Assembly: GCA_025201845.1 (NCBI GenBank)
Contig: MU603975.1
Span: 4,992-68,991, forward strand
Direction of reading: 5' to 3'
Source of the DNA: Martensiomyces pterosporus
Taxonomy: Eukaryota; Kickxellomycota; Kickxellomycetes; Kickxellales; Kickxellaceae
Length of the DNA stretch: 64,000 nt
A program made the position numbers and the translations under genes. This document shows positions 17,952-29,684 of the stretch, one piece after another. The notes beneath the pieces are model-generated. The model made no database searches and was not told where the DNA came from. It worked only from the letters and a program-made list of their open reading frames with translations. Each line of letters begins with the position of its first letter. Position 1 is the first letter of the stretch.

Positions 17952-20900
17952 TTACGAGCTTTCGAATATGGCGACTAGGTTCTTGACCGACTTGTTGGGT
18001 CCCTTGCCTCCGCCCATGCCTCGGCCTGGAAGCGTGCTGGCCTTGCCTTCTGATGACTTGAGCAGCGCTGCTCGGGCTGCAAGAATTGGCGATATGCCTG
18101 GTGCTGGCGGCTGCAGGGCTTGGGTGGAGAGCGCTGGCGAGCTCTTCTTTTTCTTCAGGCGGGCGCGAGCTTCGGCCAAGGGATCCGGCGGGGCGGCAGC
18201 GGAAGAGGGAGGCGTCTTTGAATGCGTGGTTGGTGGGTCTTCCGAGGGGCCACCTGTCGTGGAGCGAGCAGACAGAGGAGCTGTAGCCGTGCTGGGTGGT
18301 TCATCGGTTGGCGGTGCTGTCTCCTCCGCAACTTCAGCCGCATCTGCTGGCTTGGCTTCGGATACTTCATCCATTGGCTTTGGCTGGGGGATAGCGGGTG
18401 CCTCAGCAGCAGTTTCGGGAGTCTTCTGAGCAGCAGCAGCAGCAGCAGCCGCCACTGCAGCAGCGCTGGAATCGACAGCCGCTTTGTGCGCAAATGTACG
18501 CGGTGGCTTGGCAGGGACAGCCGCTGCGAGAGGAGGTCTGGCAAGCTCATCTGCTTGCTCTGGACCTGCTGTGTCCTTGGCCGGATCAGCAGCACTGGCT
18601 CCAACCGTCTCTTCCCCATCCGATGGCTGCTCTGGCAGCGATGAACGAGCCTCAGGAGCATCTGCCACGGGGCTCTTTGGCGTCGCTGGGGATACAGGTC
18701 CTGCAGAGGCAGCAGGGGATTTTGGCACAGAACTCTGTGCCGATTTGCCGAACGTCGTTTTTGCAGCCGATATGACGTTCTTGAACAGGCTGCCGCCCGC
18801 CTTTGCATTCGTCGCCTCTTTGGCCACAGCGTCAGCAGTGCGAGAAAGCTCAATAGAGGCCTGCTCCTTGCGCAGCAGGTGGTCGTTAGCAGACTCAATG
18901 ACCTGGTCAATCGTGGCCATATCGACGTCGCTGGAGTTCGCCTGTGCCTGCCACCTCTGCTGCTCCGTCAGCAGCTCCCTATTGTACATATCCATCTTAT
19001 TCAGCAGGCTTTCGATCTCGTCTCCAGTGAGCACCCGCATGTTGTCCTCCACATCCTCCTGCAGGACCTCTGGCATGGTGCCCAAAGACGAGCTGGTGAT
19101 GTACAGGGACCTGCGGTTGTTTTGCGCAATCAGCTTTCTGCGGTTCCTTTCCTCTGCGCGCTGCAGCACCGAGTCGATATCCAACTCAGCTTCGCTACTT
19201 GGTGGCTTCTTCTCAGCAGCAGGTGGCTCTGCCCTGGGCTTGACTTCTTCAGCAGGCGCAGGTATTGCTGCAGGCACTGCGTCAACAAGCTGCTGGTTGT
19301 ATTCCTCCATTTTGCGCATCATGTCGTCCATCATTCCTGTTGGGATATCGTTCCATCCGCCTTGTGCATCGGCAGCAGTGCGGTCGTTGTAGTAGTCAGC
19401 CGGGCTATGGTAAATCGAGCTGCGCTGAGAGGCGTACCTTGCCTTTGCATTAAACAGCTGGTCGTCAAATAGCATGCTGTAGCGCTCTCCGCCCTCATCC
19501 AGCTTATCCAGCGTCACCTCATAGATCGATTTGACCGGCTGTCTCTGCGGAGGCTCCTCACCACGCTGCTTCTCCTGCTGCCTCTGCATGACACCGCCGC
19601 TGCTGTCGGTATCCTGGTCCTGATACGACTCGAGTATTGCGGATAAGCGCAGCGAGCTGCTGTCGCGTTCAGCATCCCACTCTTGGGCATCCTCGTCTAT
19701 CCGGCCAATTCCAGCAACACCGGCAGTAGGCGAGATGCTCTGGTTGCTGCTAAAAGCACCGGCATCTCTCAACCCACCAGGGGTCCCGTTCATCGAGAGC
19801 GGAGATGCCATATGCAATGGGGACACAGCGTCCCTGTCTCCGGACGGGGTGGCTGTCCATGCTGAGCCGTGCGGATCAAACAGCTGGCTGCTAGCGGAGG
19901 GCGGGCGCATACCCCTGATGTCATCCATGGTGTTCCGTGAATTGCGCGACGCCGGAGGGGACTCCAGCTGCACAGGCATGTTTGCCGGGGTGTGCTTGGG
20001 CCGCATCTCAGCCATAGCATTCGAGCACTCTGCCTCCAGCTCTGCCAGCCTGGCGAACTTGTCGCTTTGCGGGGTCCTTGGTACTGCCTTTTGGTTCTGC
20101 TGGGGTGGCGGCGGCAGTGGACGGTGGACAAAGCCAGGGAGTGGAGCAGATGGCGATGGAGCAAGGTCGCTTGCAGGCTGCTTGAAGGGCCTCAGCGAGC
20201 CAGCGCTGCTCTTCTTATTAACCCCCATGTGCGTCCTTGAAGGACCATCGCCACCATCTTGCACTCCATCGTCGTTAGTACCAGCATTTGCCATGATGTT
20301 TCCTGTTAGATCGGAAGGCACATTCAGGCTGGGGTCTGCTGAGTTGATGAGGATGCTGAGCTTGCGGCGCACAACTGAGGTTCTGCGTGCAGACCCAAAG
20401 ACCGCGCCCTGGACGAAATCCATCGACATGCTCTCGCGGCCATCAGACGTCTTGATGCTCATCCGCGGCTTGCGCGTGTTGTTGGGGAGATCGGCGATCT
20501 GCAGCACCTCTTCCTCTTCAGCATTGTCAGCTGCTCGTTGGTAGATTCCAAGTGCATTGGAATTTCTGTCGGGCCCCAGCAGCACACGCTCCATGTGGGC
20601 AGCGATGCTGCTGCCGTCGTCCTCGTGTTGGCCATCAGCAAGACCCTGGCCATCCGCAAGACCCGTTTCCCCAGAGCCCTCGGAGACCGACTCTTGCCCC
20701 TGCTCGTGGCTCTCATGCTGCAGTGGATGGCGGGGTGGCACTGGATACGCAGCAGCTGCATCGCCAGCAGCTGCAAAAGACACAAGGCTGCTGCTGCTGT
20801 TTTTGGCAGACAATCTGGGAGTGACTGGCACCGACTTGCGCCCCCTGTCATACGATCCTGCCCCGCTTCGTTCACCAGAAAAGGTGGCCGGGCCAAACCG

Positions 20901-22309
20901 AGCACTCTGCGGGCTGAATCGTCCGTGAGGCGACGAAGCGGCAACCTTCGTAGCCGGATGAAGGCTCGTGTGCCCGCGCTTAGCCGGGCGACCACGGCGC
21001 ATGGGCACGATGCTGTCAGAGTCCAGCTCAGCGATAGCATCGTCATTGCCCGACGCAAGCACGTCGCCTTGGCTGCTCGGTGGCTGCTGCTTACTGCTTG
21101 TAGCAGCATAGCGGCGAGGCTGGTGGGTCGGCTGCGCATTCAGCGACCCCAATCGCTCGTAAGAAACAGTTGGTGGCGACGACGGCGGCGACGCATACTT
21201 GTCTTCCAGCAGACACGGCTCGTTCCTCAGCCCGCACACGTAGTTGCACAGGGTGTAAATGGTGGACCGCTCGCGCGGTTCCTCCCTCAGCGTCATTTGG
21301 AACACGTGCCTGAGGCGTTTGGAGTACTCCGGGACATGCGGGATCGAGTATTCTGCGTTGAGGATAGCCAAAGGCGAGGCGTTGTCGAAGGGCGTGCGGA
21401 AGTAGCACAGTTTGTAAAGCAGGACGCCCAGCGCCCAAATATCGGCCTTCTCAGTGACACCGCGCTGCAAGTACAAGTCGATCATCTCGGGAGCGCGGTA
21501 CTCCAGCGTAGTCAGCCTCTGGATCTCCTCTTCCATGGCTACAATCTTCTCGCGGGGAATCCGCGTGTCAGGCTCAATGGTCTGCTGAGTGGAGGACCCA
21601 AAATCACACAGCTTGTACCCAGCATCCGTGATGAGGATGTTCTCAACCTTCAGGTCTCTGTGGAGGAGCGGCTGGGGCTGGTAGTGCATGTGCGCCACAG
21701 CCTTGCACACGTCGCTGAAGATGTGCACGATGGTGTCTTCGTCAAAGTGGCGCGGCAGTGTCTGGTTCATAAGAGACAGGACGTCACTGCGGCAGTGCTC
21801 CATTAGAATGTATGCGTCGCTATGGCTGACTTCTGCTGCAGCGAGGTCGACGATTTGGGGGTGGCCAGAGAGCTGTCGCATGATGGCGATTTCCTGTTCG
21901 ATTTCCTGCCGATGCAAAGAGTCGTCGCCGTCGCCGTCGCCGTCGGCAAACTGGACATGCTTGAGTACCTTTGTGCTGCCATCGCTCATCAATGACACCT
22001 GGTAGACGTTTGCATGGCCGCCTACAACAATGAGGATGCCAAATCGATTCAAAGAGACGGGGCGATGAGGCGCAGCTTGGGGTTATTTGGGCTGGCGAGG
22101 ACTAGGCCTGAGGCACTCTACAGCCATTTGGCGGAAGCAAGACATGGACAGGTGCGGGTTTACGTGGACTTACCGGCGCATAGGAATCGCTTGACGACGC
22201 ATGAGCAGCCCTGGACCTGGAGCATGGTGCCCTGGGCAAACGTTCCACCCGCAGGTGCCGTGGGAGCTGAGGAGCTGCCCCAGCTGTCGTGGCCGAATTC
22301 CTGTGGCAT
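17952..22309 (-). CDS. Ark/Prk (AAK1/NAK family) serine/threonine kinase, 1401 aa, two exons
   Basis: Exon 1 is 22309-22174 (MPQEFGHDSWGSSSAPTAP through FAQGTMLQVQGCSCVVKRFLCAG). The GTAAGT donor and a TTGTAG acceptor frame a 152-bp intron (22173-22022). Exon 2 (22021-17952) continues GHANVYQVSLMSDG, reconstituting the NAK-type glycine loop (A/E-GGFA/H-N-VY). The kinase domain spans about residues 30-300: ATP lysine about K66 (TKVLKHV), HRDLKVEN at about 166, DFG at about 185, LEYRAPEM at about 220. The remaining 1100 residues are Ser/Pro/Gln-rich and unstructured, with a short coiled coil and a Pro-rich end. Fungal Ark1/Prk1 kinases phosphorylate Pan1/Sla1-type endocytic adaptors and disassemble actin patches; human AAK1 phosphorylates AP2. 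Endocytic function is inferred from family membership. Confidence 0.92.
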
Positions 22310-24167
22310 TCCGGGCTGTGTGAAACTGTGAGTGTATGCGCGGCGCTGTTTAACTCGCCCAGCCGAACGCTCCTTACACTGTTACGAGCGCGGGTTGTGT
22401 TTGTCGTGTCTGACGTACTTGAGAGCGGCCAGCCTGGAAAGAAGCAAATAGCGTGCAGAAAGGGGAGAAGATGCAAAACTGCTTGACTGCGCAGAGGAGA
22501 GAAAGAAACACGGGAGGTACAAAGTATTAGAACACTGCAAGGGCAGACGGGACACAGGAAAAAGAAAAACAACAGCACTGAGTGCGTTCATGCAGCAGCG
22601 AGTGGGCATGTTTGGGAGCAAACCGCCATTTGCGCTTGCTAGCTCCTGAGATGTTCAAAACGTCCAATGCAAGGATTGGCGCGCCCGCTGATCACAGCTG
22701 TACTCTAATTTGTGCCCACACTGAAAGCGGTGGATGCTTTGGCTGAGGACCATCCTTAATCCAAGCAGGGGTGCACAGATCACGGCTGCAGGTGCCTTGG
22801 CTCCCACTACAACACCACTGTCGCTTAGGTTAGGCAGTGCTTATTTGTCGATGGATCGGATGGACAGCAGGCGGCATTCACAGGGAGGGAGAGGCGGAAG
22901 GGAGGAAGGCCCGGTGGTGAAGGGCAGGGATCGAGCGGAACAAGGCTGTAGCTCGATGGAGCTGCCGCCACTGCACACGACAATACCGGCAGACAAGAGA
23001 GCGTGCCAAGAATCCAGAATAAGGCCTCATTTTGAAACCCCGAATGAACCCACAAGACCGACAATGCCAGCGTTTTCTTTTTGCAACGCCCAAATAGCTG
23101 TCTAGCAGCGTCGAGTGTGGAGTAAATCGGGATGTGGGCGAGTTAGCTGTAGCTGCCTTGCTACAGGCGCGTGGAGGAGGGAGTGCGGGGATGGCAGGAA
23201 GGAGCGATGCAAGCGCCATTCTATTGTTGTCGAATATTGCAACCATTATGCCCCAACTATCCAACCTCCATATGTGCCTATGCACAGCAAGGTGCCTCTC
23301 CTCCCACTTGTTCGCCAAGGAGGGCCGGCGCAATGAGCTACGCAAACTTGAGAAGCAAAGCAGGGGCTGCCCAAAACTACACGACACATTCAGCTGCAAT
23401 CGCGATACAGCATTGACGTGTGCGAGTCCTATTGAGACAGCGCCCCCGATGTGAATGGCACAGCACAATCCCCTGCTCATCCAGCCATTCAATCCACAGC
23501 GCATAGATTTGTTTCGCCTTTCAACAATGCTACGATGCTGTATTTTTCCGTTTGAGGGAGAGCGAAAAAAGAGAACAGTGCAACTCCAAGGCTGCCGGGT
23601 ATCGAAACTGCCGTTTACATCTTCGGCCATAGGCGAACCACACAAGCAATGGGGGTGCCCTTCTCTACTATTAAAGGAATATACTGCTGCTTTTTTGTTT
23701 CGGGCTCTACACCATGCCCACCAACTCCACGCCACCCTCGCCGGCCGCATTATTCTGTTCTCCAATCTGGATGCCACCACCGGGATGGATGGGCGGATGG
23801 AGGGGAGGCTTGAGTTCTCAAGAATAGCCGAGGCTCCCGAGCCAGTAATCCGGTGGACGGCAGGCAGTAGGCGCTGGTGCTTCCAGAAAGTAGACGGTGC
23901 TCGTAAAGGGCAGTTAGCGCAGTCAATTTTCCGAAGTGCACTTCTGAATCCTGCTTCTTTTTGCTCTTGCCACTGTGATATTTTGCAGTAGCGTTCTTTT
24001 GGGGCAGAGGAAGGAGTGCTCTTCTGCCTTCCGACCGGGCCATTCTTCTGTGCAGACAAGGCTTTCCCTGCGTTCACAGCACTCGTGTGTCAATGGCAAT
24101 GCTGCTGGTGGACTGCTCGTTTTGGACGCCAGAATAATGTGCCAAAAGGCCTCCTACTGCTCATGGC

Positions 24168-24169
<2 letters not shown>

Positions 24170-24199
<30 letters not shown>

Positions 24200-24200
24200 A
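24170..24200. repeat. (AGC)n microsatellite
   Basis: About ten AGC/CAG units in the intergenic stretch; simple trinucleotide repeat. Confidence 0.9.
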
Positions 24201-24458
24201 ATGCACACACACTCTTGTTGCCGCCATTCTGTGCATCTCCCGCCCCCGCTGTTTGCGTTGTTCCTATCGGAACGCACGAGAATAATGGCATCTCATGTGT
24301 GGAGTTGGGGGAGTATACCCGCGATGTTGCTTTGTTCTAAACGGCAGCAAAATACGCGAGCGAAACCTTGTATGCGGACATTGTTTCTGGGAGTTTGCTT
24401 GCTATCCTTTTCCTGTGTGCCGTGCGTCTCTCCTCACTTCTGTCTCAATGCGAGAGCG

Positions 24459-24495
24459 AGGGGAACCCACACGCGAAGGGAACCCACACGCGAAG
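24459..24495. repeat. 17-bp direct repeat, two tandem copies
   Basis: The unit GGAACCCACACGCGAAG occurs twice without spacing. It lies in the gene desert between the kinase and the 266-aa gene; a duplicated binding site is possible. Confidence 0.8.
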
Positions 24496-27231
24496 GGAGT
24501 GGCCAGAAGACAGAGTGTCTTGTCTGCAGTGTTTACACCATCTCTAGGCAACTTTGTGTGTTTGTCCGGAAAAGGAATTATTGAGCTGTCGTGCAAATTG
24601 AATTGTTTAGCGCGGCATGTTTTGCTGGGAAGACATGCGTACACGCAGCTAGCATTCTCCTCTTTTCCCTAATGCACCTTATGTATGGAGGGATGTGCAC
24701 TAGTGCGAATAGCTGAACAATAGTCTATTGGCATGTGTCCTTTGTATCTGTGAATGCGTGGGTGTGTATTGTGCTCCGTAATGATGCGGGCGGCGGGAGA
24801 GAGAGAGGAGGCAGGGGATCTGGCAGGCTTTTGGGCATGCCCTTGGGGAACTGGTGCGGTGCCATGAAACAATACCACCGACACACGTCTGCTACACGAG
24901 AAGCAGCAGAAGCACCCCCAGGGAGCAATCCCACCCATGCCAAACAACAGCTGGCGCATTGTCTAAAGTGGGTACAAGCAAATAAGGTTGAGAGAAAGCC
25001 GAGACCGTCTAGAAGCGAAAGACTAGGAGTGTATGTTGTCGGCGGATGCAATGGGCTCGTGCAAATGGGGCATTCCTTTACGGGTCTCTCTGCCCCCATT
25101 CTACTGCCAACAAACGCGCAGGCACAGCAGCGAAGGCTTTGGGAGGCTTCTTGACCTGCGGTTGTTGGGAGGGATCTTGAATGACCAGATAAGCCCCCAA
25201 CAATGGTCCACGCGAAAGCATAGTTGGCTTAATTTGACTGCCTGATGCGCCAGCGACGTCTTTGCTCGCCTTCATGTTAGTGCTGTAGGGCATAGCCACA
25301 CTGTTCTGGAAAGAAGCCGCCAAGACGTCCTTGCGCTCTGCTGGGATGTAAACACTGCGGCAGTATAAGGAAATATGTATGTTTGGGCCGGCATGGCTGA
25401 GCGATGGCTTTTCTTTTGCGACAGGCGTGTATGTGGTCCGCTCTTGTATCTGACAATCGAAGCAGTAAAAAAGAGACAACAGTCCCAACCAAAAAAGGCG
25501 CTGTCGGTTGAATAACGCAAACAGCATTGGTGCTGCCGCAATGATCTAACCACCACATTTATCAGTGCTGCTGCATACAAAATATACCCGAGAACAAGCA
25601 GTAATGTACGTCCCACACACCCCAAAAGAAAAAAAAAAGCTGGCAGCACGAGCAGGCTGTAGGCATGCAATGCATGCGCTCTGCAGTACCGCTGCTGCTG
25701 CCTACTGATAAATGCACAACTCCATGGTCACCAGTATCCGTGTATATCGGAATGACCCCAAAATGCGCAGGCTCTAGCTCACGGATGAGGGAATACGGAG
25801 GCAGATGTGGGGGGAGCCTCCGGAAAGCGTAGAAACCGAGTGCAGGGGGCATCAATATTTTGCAGCCCCTGGCCAACAGACTCCACTCGTTTCATGTTCC
25901 TCCGAACCTCATATGCGTGCCAAAAACGCTAGCCCCCTTTTATTTGTACATGTATGGCTAATTCGTGTGGAGGCATGCATGGCGCAGTCTGGGTCAGTGG
26001 CAGCAAGCGGCCAGCTGGGCAATGCGCTCTGTCTGGCTGGAGGTGGAGAACAGGGGAGTGCAGGTGCACATGCCAAAGAGCAGTACTGGCTGCCAACAGC
26101 ACAAGGCAGACTGGAGCATATAGCGTCCCCCGCCGCCGGCAGCACGCAAAAAAGGTTTTCCCTTCTGCGCATCGGATGTGCAAGAGAAGAAAACTGCTTT
26201 ACGGAGAGTGGAGGAAGGGGGGAGGGAGTAGCAGTAACCAGCCGAGACACTGCATCTTGTGTGTACACGGTTATTCTATGCTACTCCCGGCTCTTAGCAG
26301 TGCTCCCCAAACGCTGTTTGAGGGGAGTTTTGGCCAAAGTCGGAAGGAACAGCTGCGCTGGAAATACATGTGCGATTCTCCACATCCTCGGCATATGCAG
26401 TCCACGCATCAAGCGCAGCTGCACACCACATACGAGGAAAAGGCGCTTCACGCGTAGTACCACACGCTTGGCACTGAAATCTCTGCACTGTGAAAAGAAG
26501 ACCCTTTTCGCGCTCACCCGCAAATGGGGGCCTTGCAGTCGCGCGAGCTACTGCTTATTTCCTCGCCAGCGAGGTTAGCCGAATGTTCGCCGACATATCA
26601 CAGCAGCGCTGCCAAGCCCGGCCAACAAAGAGTCATCGGCTGCTTTGCGATAAATTAATGGGCTGTTCTAGATCCCACCCGCCTGCTGATTTCCTCTTTG
26701 CTGTTATTATGGTCAGGGTGTGGCCGCAGCCAGAGCAGGCACGCGCATTTTCCCTGCTGCTTGTTCTTGAGACCGGCAGCGTGCACAGCGAGAATGCGTA
26801 GCGGCCACCGCCGCATAGAGAGCAGGCAAGGCATTTGTGCAGACTCGAAGCCCTGGCTCTGCTGCAAGCGGCAGTCCAGCGAGAGATCCGCTCTCGAGCT
26901 TGGTACTTTTAAAAGAACGCCAGCAAAAGATGCCCAGCACCTGCCTTGCGTGCAGCCAACAGCACTTACATCACAGGGACTGCGGCTCATATACACCACA
27001 TGCACACATGCAAAAGGTTTTGGATATGAGGAGAATGCGTGCTGGAGGATACATGGGTATTTTTCCGAGTGGCAAATGAAAGGGTAGTAAACACCCACAT
27101 CCGCCCACCCCTCCTCTCCCCCTCCATTCTTCGCTGCTAGCCATTCGCTCCACTCGCGGCGGGCAAGCTACCCGCCCACTCCCCCACCTTGCTATAATTA
27201 CACGCTGGCGGTTTTATTATGTCATTGCCAC

Positions 27232-27292
27232 CAGGCAGACAGGCAGACAGGCAGGCAGGCAGGCAGGCAGGCAGGTAGGCAGACAGGCAGGC
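27232..27292. repeat. (CAGG)n microsatellite with GACA variants
   Basis: About 15 imperfect CAGG/CAGA units. Located at the left boundary of the pyrimidine-rich leader region of the 266-aa gene. Confidence 0.95.
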
Positions 27293-28725
27293 ACGAAGCA
27301 CTGCCGCTGTCAATTAAAAATATCAATAGTAGGGCTTGTTCTTCGACCGCCCCCTTGGCCATCTACTTTCTTTTTCGCTTTTTCGCTCCCTCTCGGCAGT
27401 TGACTTTGGACAAGCCGGATTGCCCACCGCAGGGCGAGGCGGGGGTGTGCTCGACCCACCCCCCGACCTGCCACCCCTGGCAGCTGAAGCCTGCTGCTTT
27501 CCTTATTACCACATATGTGCACAAGGCGTATGCGCTGTCTCAATCTTGTCCCTCCGCATGTTGAGCACCGGCCTCACATAAAAGGGGCTCGCCAGAGACC
27601 CAGCCCAAACACCCGACCTTTTCCAGAGCACCCACGCCCTTGCAATTCAGCTTCTCCACACGCAACCACGAATTCCCTTCGCTTCTCGCCTTCTCAAGCA
27701 ACGCAAATTTCCGGGCGTGTCTTGTCGATTTCTCAAAACGCAGCTTCCCACTGTGAGCGCCCTCTGCCATTGCCTTTGCGCACCAGACACAGCCCCCTTC
27801 CCCCTGCCGGGTCTTCCCATTCTCTCACTCCTCCGCCCCCAACCAGCCAGCAAGCAGCCTGCGCGCAGCTTCTCCGCACAAGCACACACGGCCCATTGCG
27901 CCTTCCCAGCCAGAGCTGCCAGCCAGCCAGCCAAGCGCCCGAGTTTTGCAGCATCCACGTCACTGCCCAACTGCCAGGCGCCTACTGCCCTCAAGGAATC
28001 CTTTTTATCATCCACCCCTCGAGCCTTGATTTGCCTTGCAGCAGCAACCACGCATTTTTGTGCTGCTGCTTCTGCTCTCCTCATATCCTCCATTGTTCCT
28101 TGCTTGTCATAGTGCCCATCTCCACACACCAGCAAGCATCAGAAAGCAGCGACGAGGAGTGTGCGCACCCGGCAGCCCGAGTCCACAATTCCCTTTCTCG
28201 CTTCCGCTTGCTTCAGCATACTGCCCTAAGACTGCAAATAGCCTTGTCTACTTTCTTTTTCTTTCTGCCAAAGGCTCATACTGGTGTGTCTTGGACGCCA
28301 TCATTCATCCACATTTCGCTTTTTCTCATTACTTTCTCTCTTCTCCCCCAACCATTTTACCGCCTAGTATTGCGGTTTCTATTTTTTCAATCCGGTCGCC
28401 ATACTCACCCAAATTCTTCCTCTTATAACCACAACAACAGCAAAACAACAACAAAAGCAGTTGCACGCTCGCCCGCCCGCCAGCTGCAAAGCCATTCAGG
28501 TGCTTAAATAGCCTTCGGCTTCCCAGCGCACCCCTTTCATTTCTAGACTGCACACACTGCGCTGCTCTTGCCGCTGCGATCCATCTTTATTTTTGCCTTT
28601 TCCTGACTTGATTGTCTCTGCGGTTAGCCACACATCTACTTGCACTCTCACTCGCTCGGTCATACTCGGCCTTTGACTCACACCTGCTAGGACTCCACCA
28701 CACTAGCACCCATAGAGCGCATGTG

Positions 28726-28734
28726 TATATAAAG
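28726..28734 (+). promoter_or_regulatory. TATA box of the 266-aa gene
   Basis: TATATAAAG 158 bp upstream of the ATG at 28884, followed by a pyrimidine-rich initiator region. It places the transcription start near 28,760 and implies that most of the upstream pyrimidine-rich tract is promoter rather than leader, unless there is a second, more distal start. Confidence 0.6.
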
Positions 28735-28883
28735 AGCACTGGCCTGCTCGCCTCCTTTGGAGCTTTCCACCCTCTGCCCTCCTCTTTCTCTCTCATACCT
28801 GCTCAGGCATCCGCATACACATATATTAAACACCCGTATTTTTTTTGGCGCTCCAAGCCTGCTTTTGCCCAGTTTCTCGTCAG

Positions 28884-29684
28884 ATGGACCTTAATTTCCA
28901 GGCTCTATACACCCGCAGCCAAGAATTATTGGTTTCTGTCAAGCAGCAGCATCCGCAGCACCCGCATCCGCATCAGCATCGTCACCAGATTGGCAATCGT
29001 CAGGCGACGGCTCTCTCCAACAATCGCTCTTGCCAGCCAATAGCTCCTGTGCCCAGACACCACCGTCGCCGCTCGTCCTCTGCCAGCACCTTTGTTGCCG
29101 ACATACCCCAGCTCCCATCACCCCCTCCCTCGCCAATGCACGAGTCGACCTTGCTGCAATTCCACCACACGCTCCACCTGCCCAAGCCCCACGCGGCAGC
29201 GGCCACAGCATGCTCTGCTGGGTCCCTGTCGCCCTCGTCGTCCCTGTGCTCGACAACGCTGCTGGACCGTGCCCACAATGCGCAGCTGGCCACATTCGCC
29301 CTGCCGGCAGCCGCCACCGCAGCGACCGTGTCCACCACAAAGGCAATGGCTATCGAGAGGCGCCGTGATAGCAAGCTGCTTGGCCTTGTCAGCGACGATG
29401 GCGAGAGCGATCGGGATACGGACGACGAGTACGACGAGTGGGATGCACTTGCCTTCGACAACACATACATCGCTGGTCTGCCTCGCTGGGAAGAGGGCGT
29501 GTTCGAGCTGGAGATGGGCAGGCCTGCCGGCTGCCCGCTTGGCAAGCTAGATCCGTCGTCGCTTCTGTTTGGGTCGACCGGAAAGCCACAGCCGTGGTCC
29601 ATACGCCCAAAGCACGAGCTCAGCCCCCTGCGTGTGCAGATCCAGGCCATTGACGACGACGACAACGAGTTCTGCTTGATGTAA
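28884..29684 (+). CDS. Unrecognised 266-aa protein, His/Ser-rich N-terminus and acidic C-terminal region
   Basis: The ATG at 28884 begins MDLNFQALYTRSQELLVSVK, followed by a His/Gln/Pro-rich stretch (QQHPQHPHPHQHRHQ), basic RRRSSSAS sequence that looks like a kinase site, and PQLPSPPPSP. Residues 165-200 contain IERRRDSKLLGLVSDDGESDRD. Then comes an acidic, probably folded short motif region (DTDDEYDEWDALAFDN to LPRWEEGVFELEMG), and the protein ends DDDDNEFCLM. I know no family with this pattern. The terminal CLM could be read as a weak CaaX-like end (CLM is one residue short), so lipid modification is not supported. Its extended upstream region suggests a tightly regulated gene, perhaps a developmental regulator; that is inference. 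Confidence 0.65.
   Translation: MDLNFQALYTRSQELLVSVKQQHPQHPHPHQHRHQIGNRQATALSNNRSCQPIAPVPRHHRRRSSSASTFVADIPQLPSPPPSPMHESTLLQFHHTLHLPKPHAAAATACSAGSLSPSSSLCSTTLLDRAHNAQLATFALPAAATAATVSTTKAMAIERRRDSKLLGLVSDDGESDRDTDDEYDEWDALAFDNTYIAGLPRWEEGVFELEMGRPAGCPLGKLDPSSLLFGSTGKPQPWSIRPKHELSPLRVQIQAIDDDDNEFCLM

Larger units (their letters stand above)
22310..28883. other. 6.6-kb stretch without recognisable gene, upstream of the 266-aa gene
   Basis: No conserved protein, tRNA or rRNA was recognised. The first few hundred bases form the promoter of the kinase (leftward). Open frames of up to 399 codons occur (for example 24077-22878, minus), but their composition (frequent Cys, Trp, Arg; no domain) is not protein-like. 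From about 27,500 to 28,880 the plus strand is strongly C/T-rich and A-poor, as in long fungal promoters and 5' leaders. It ends in a TATA box and a short leader before the ATG at 28884. Simple repeats lie at 24170-24200, 24459-24495 and 27232-27292. In a genome with mostly sub-kilobase spacing this length stands out; extended regulatory DNA, long non-coding RNA or a lineage-specific gene are all possible. Confidence 0.6.

Noticed and set aside
20538..21806. 422-codon open frame antisense to the Ark/Prk kinase
   Set aside because: The kinase on the minus strand has all conserved motifs, while this frame has none; it is a GC-rich antisense shadow.
25805..26578. 257-codon open frame in the gene desert
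   Set aside because: No protein-like pattern; frequent Cys, Arg and short residue mixtures suggest non-coding sequence.
26490..26600. Possible tRNA-like fold in the gene desert
   Set aside because: No B-box (GGTTCRANNCC) and no complete cloverleaf.
27515..28507. 330-codon open frame in the pyrimidine-rich region
   Set aside because: Ser/Pro/His/Leu-rich composition simply reflects C/T-rich DNA; no domain, and it lies in the probable promoter or leader.
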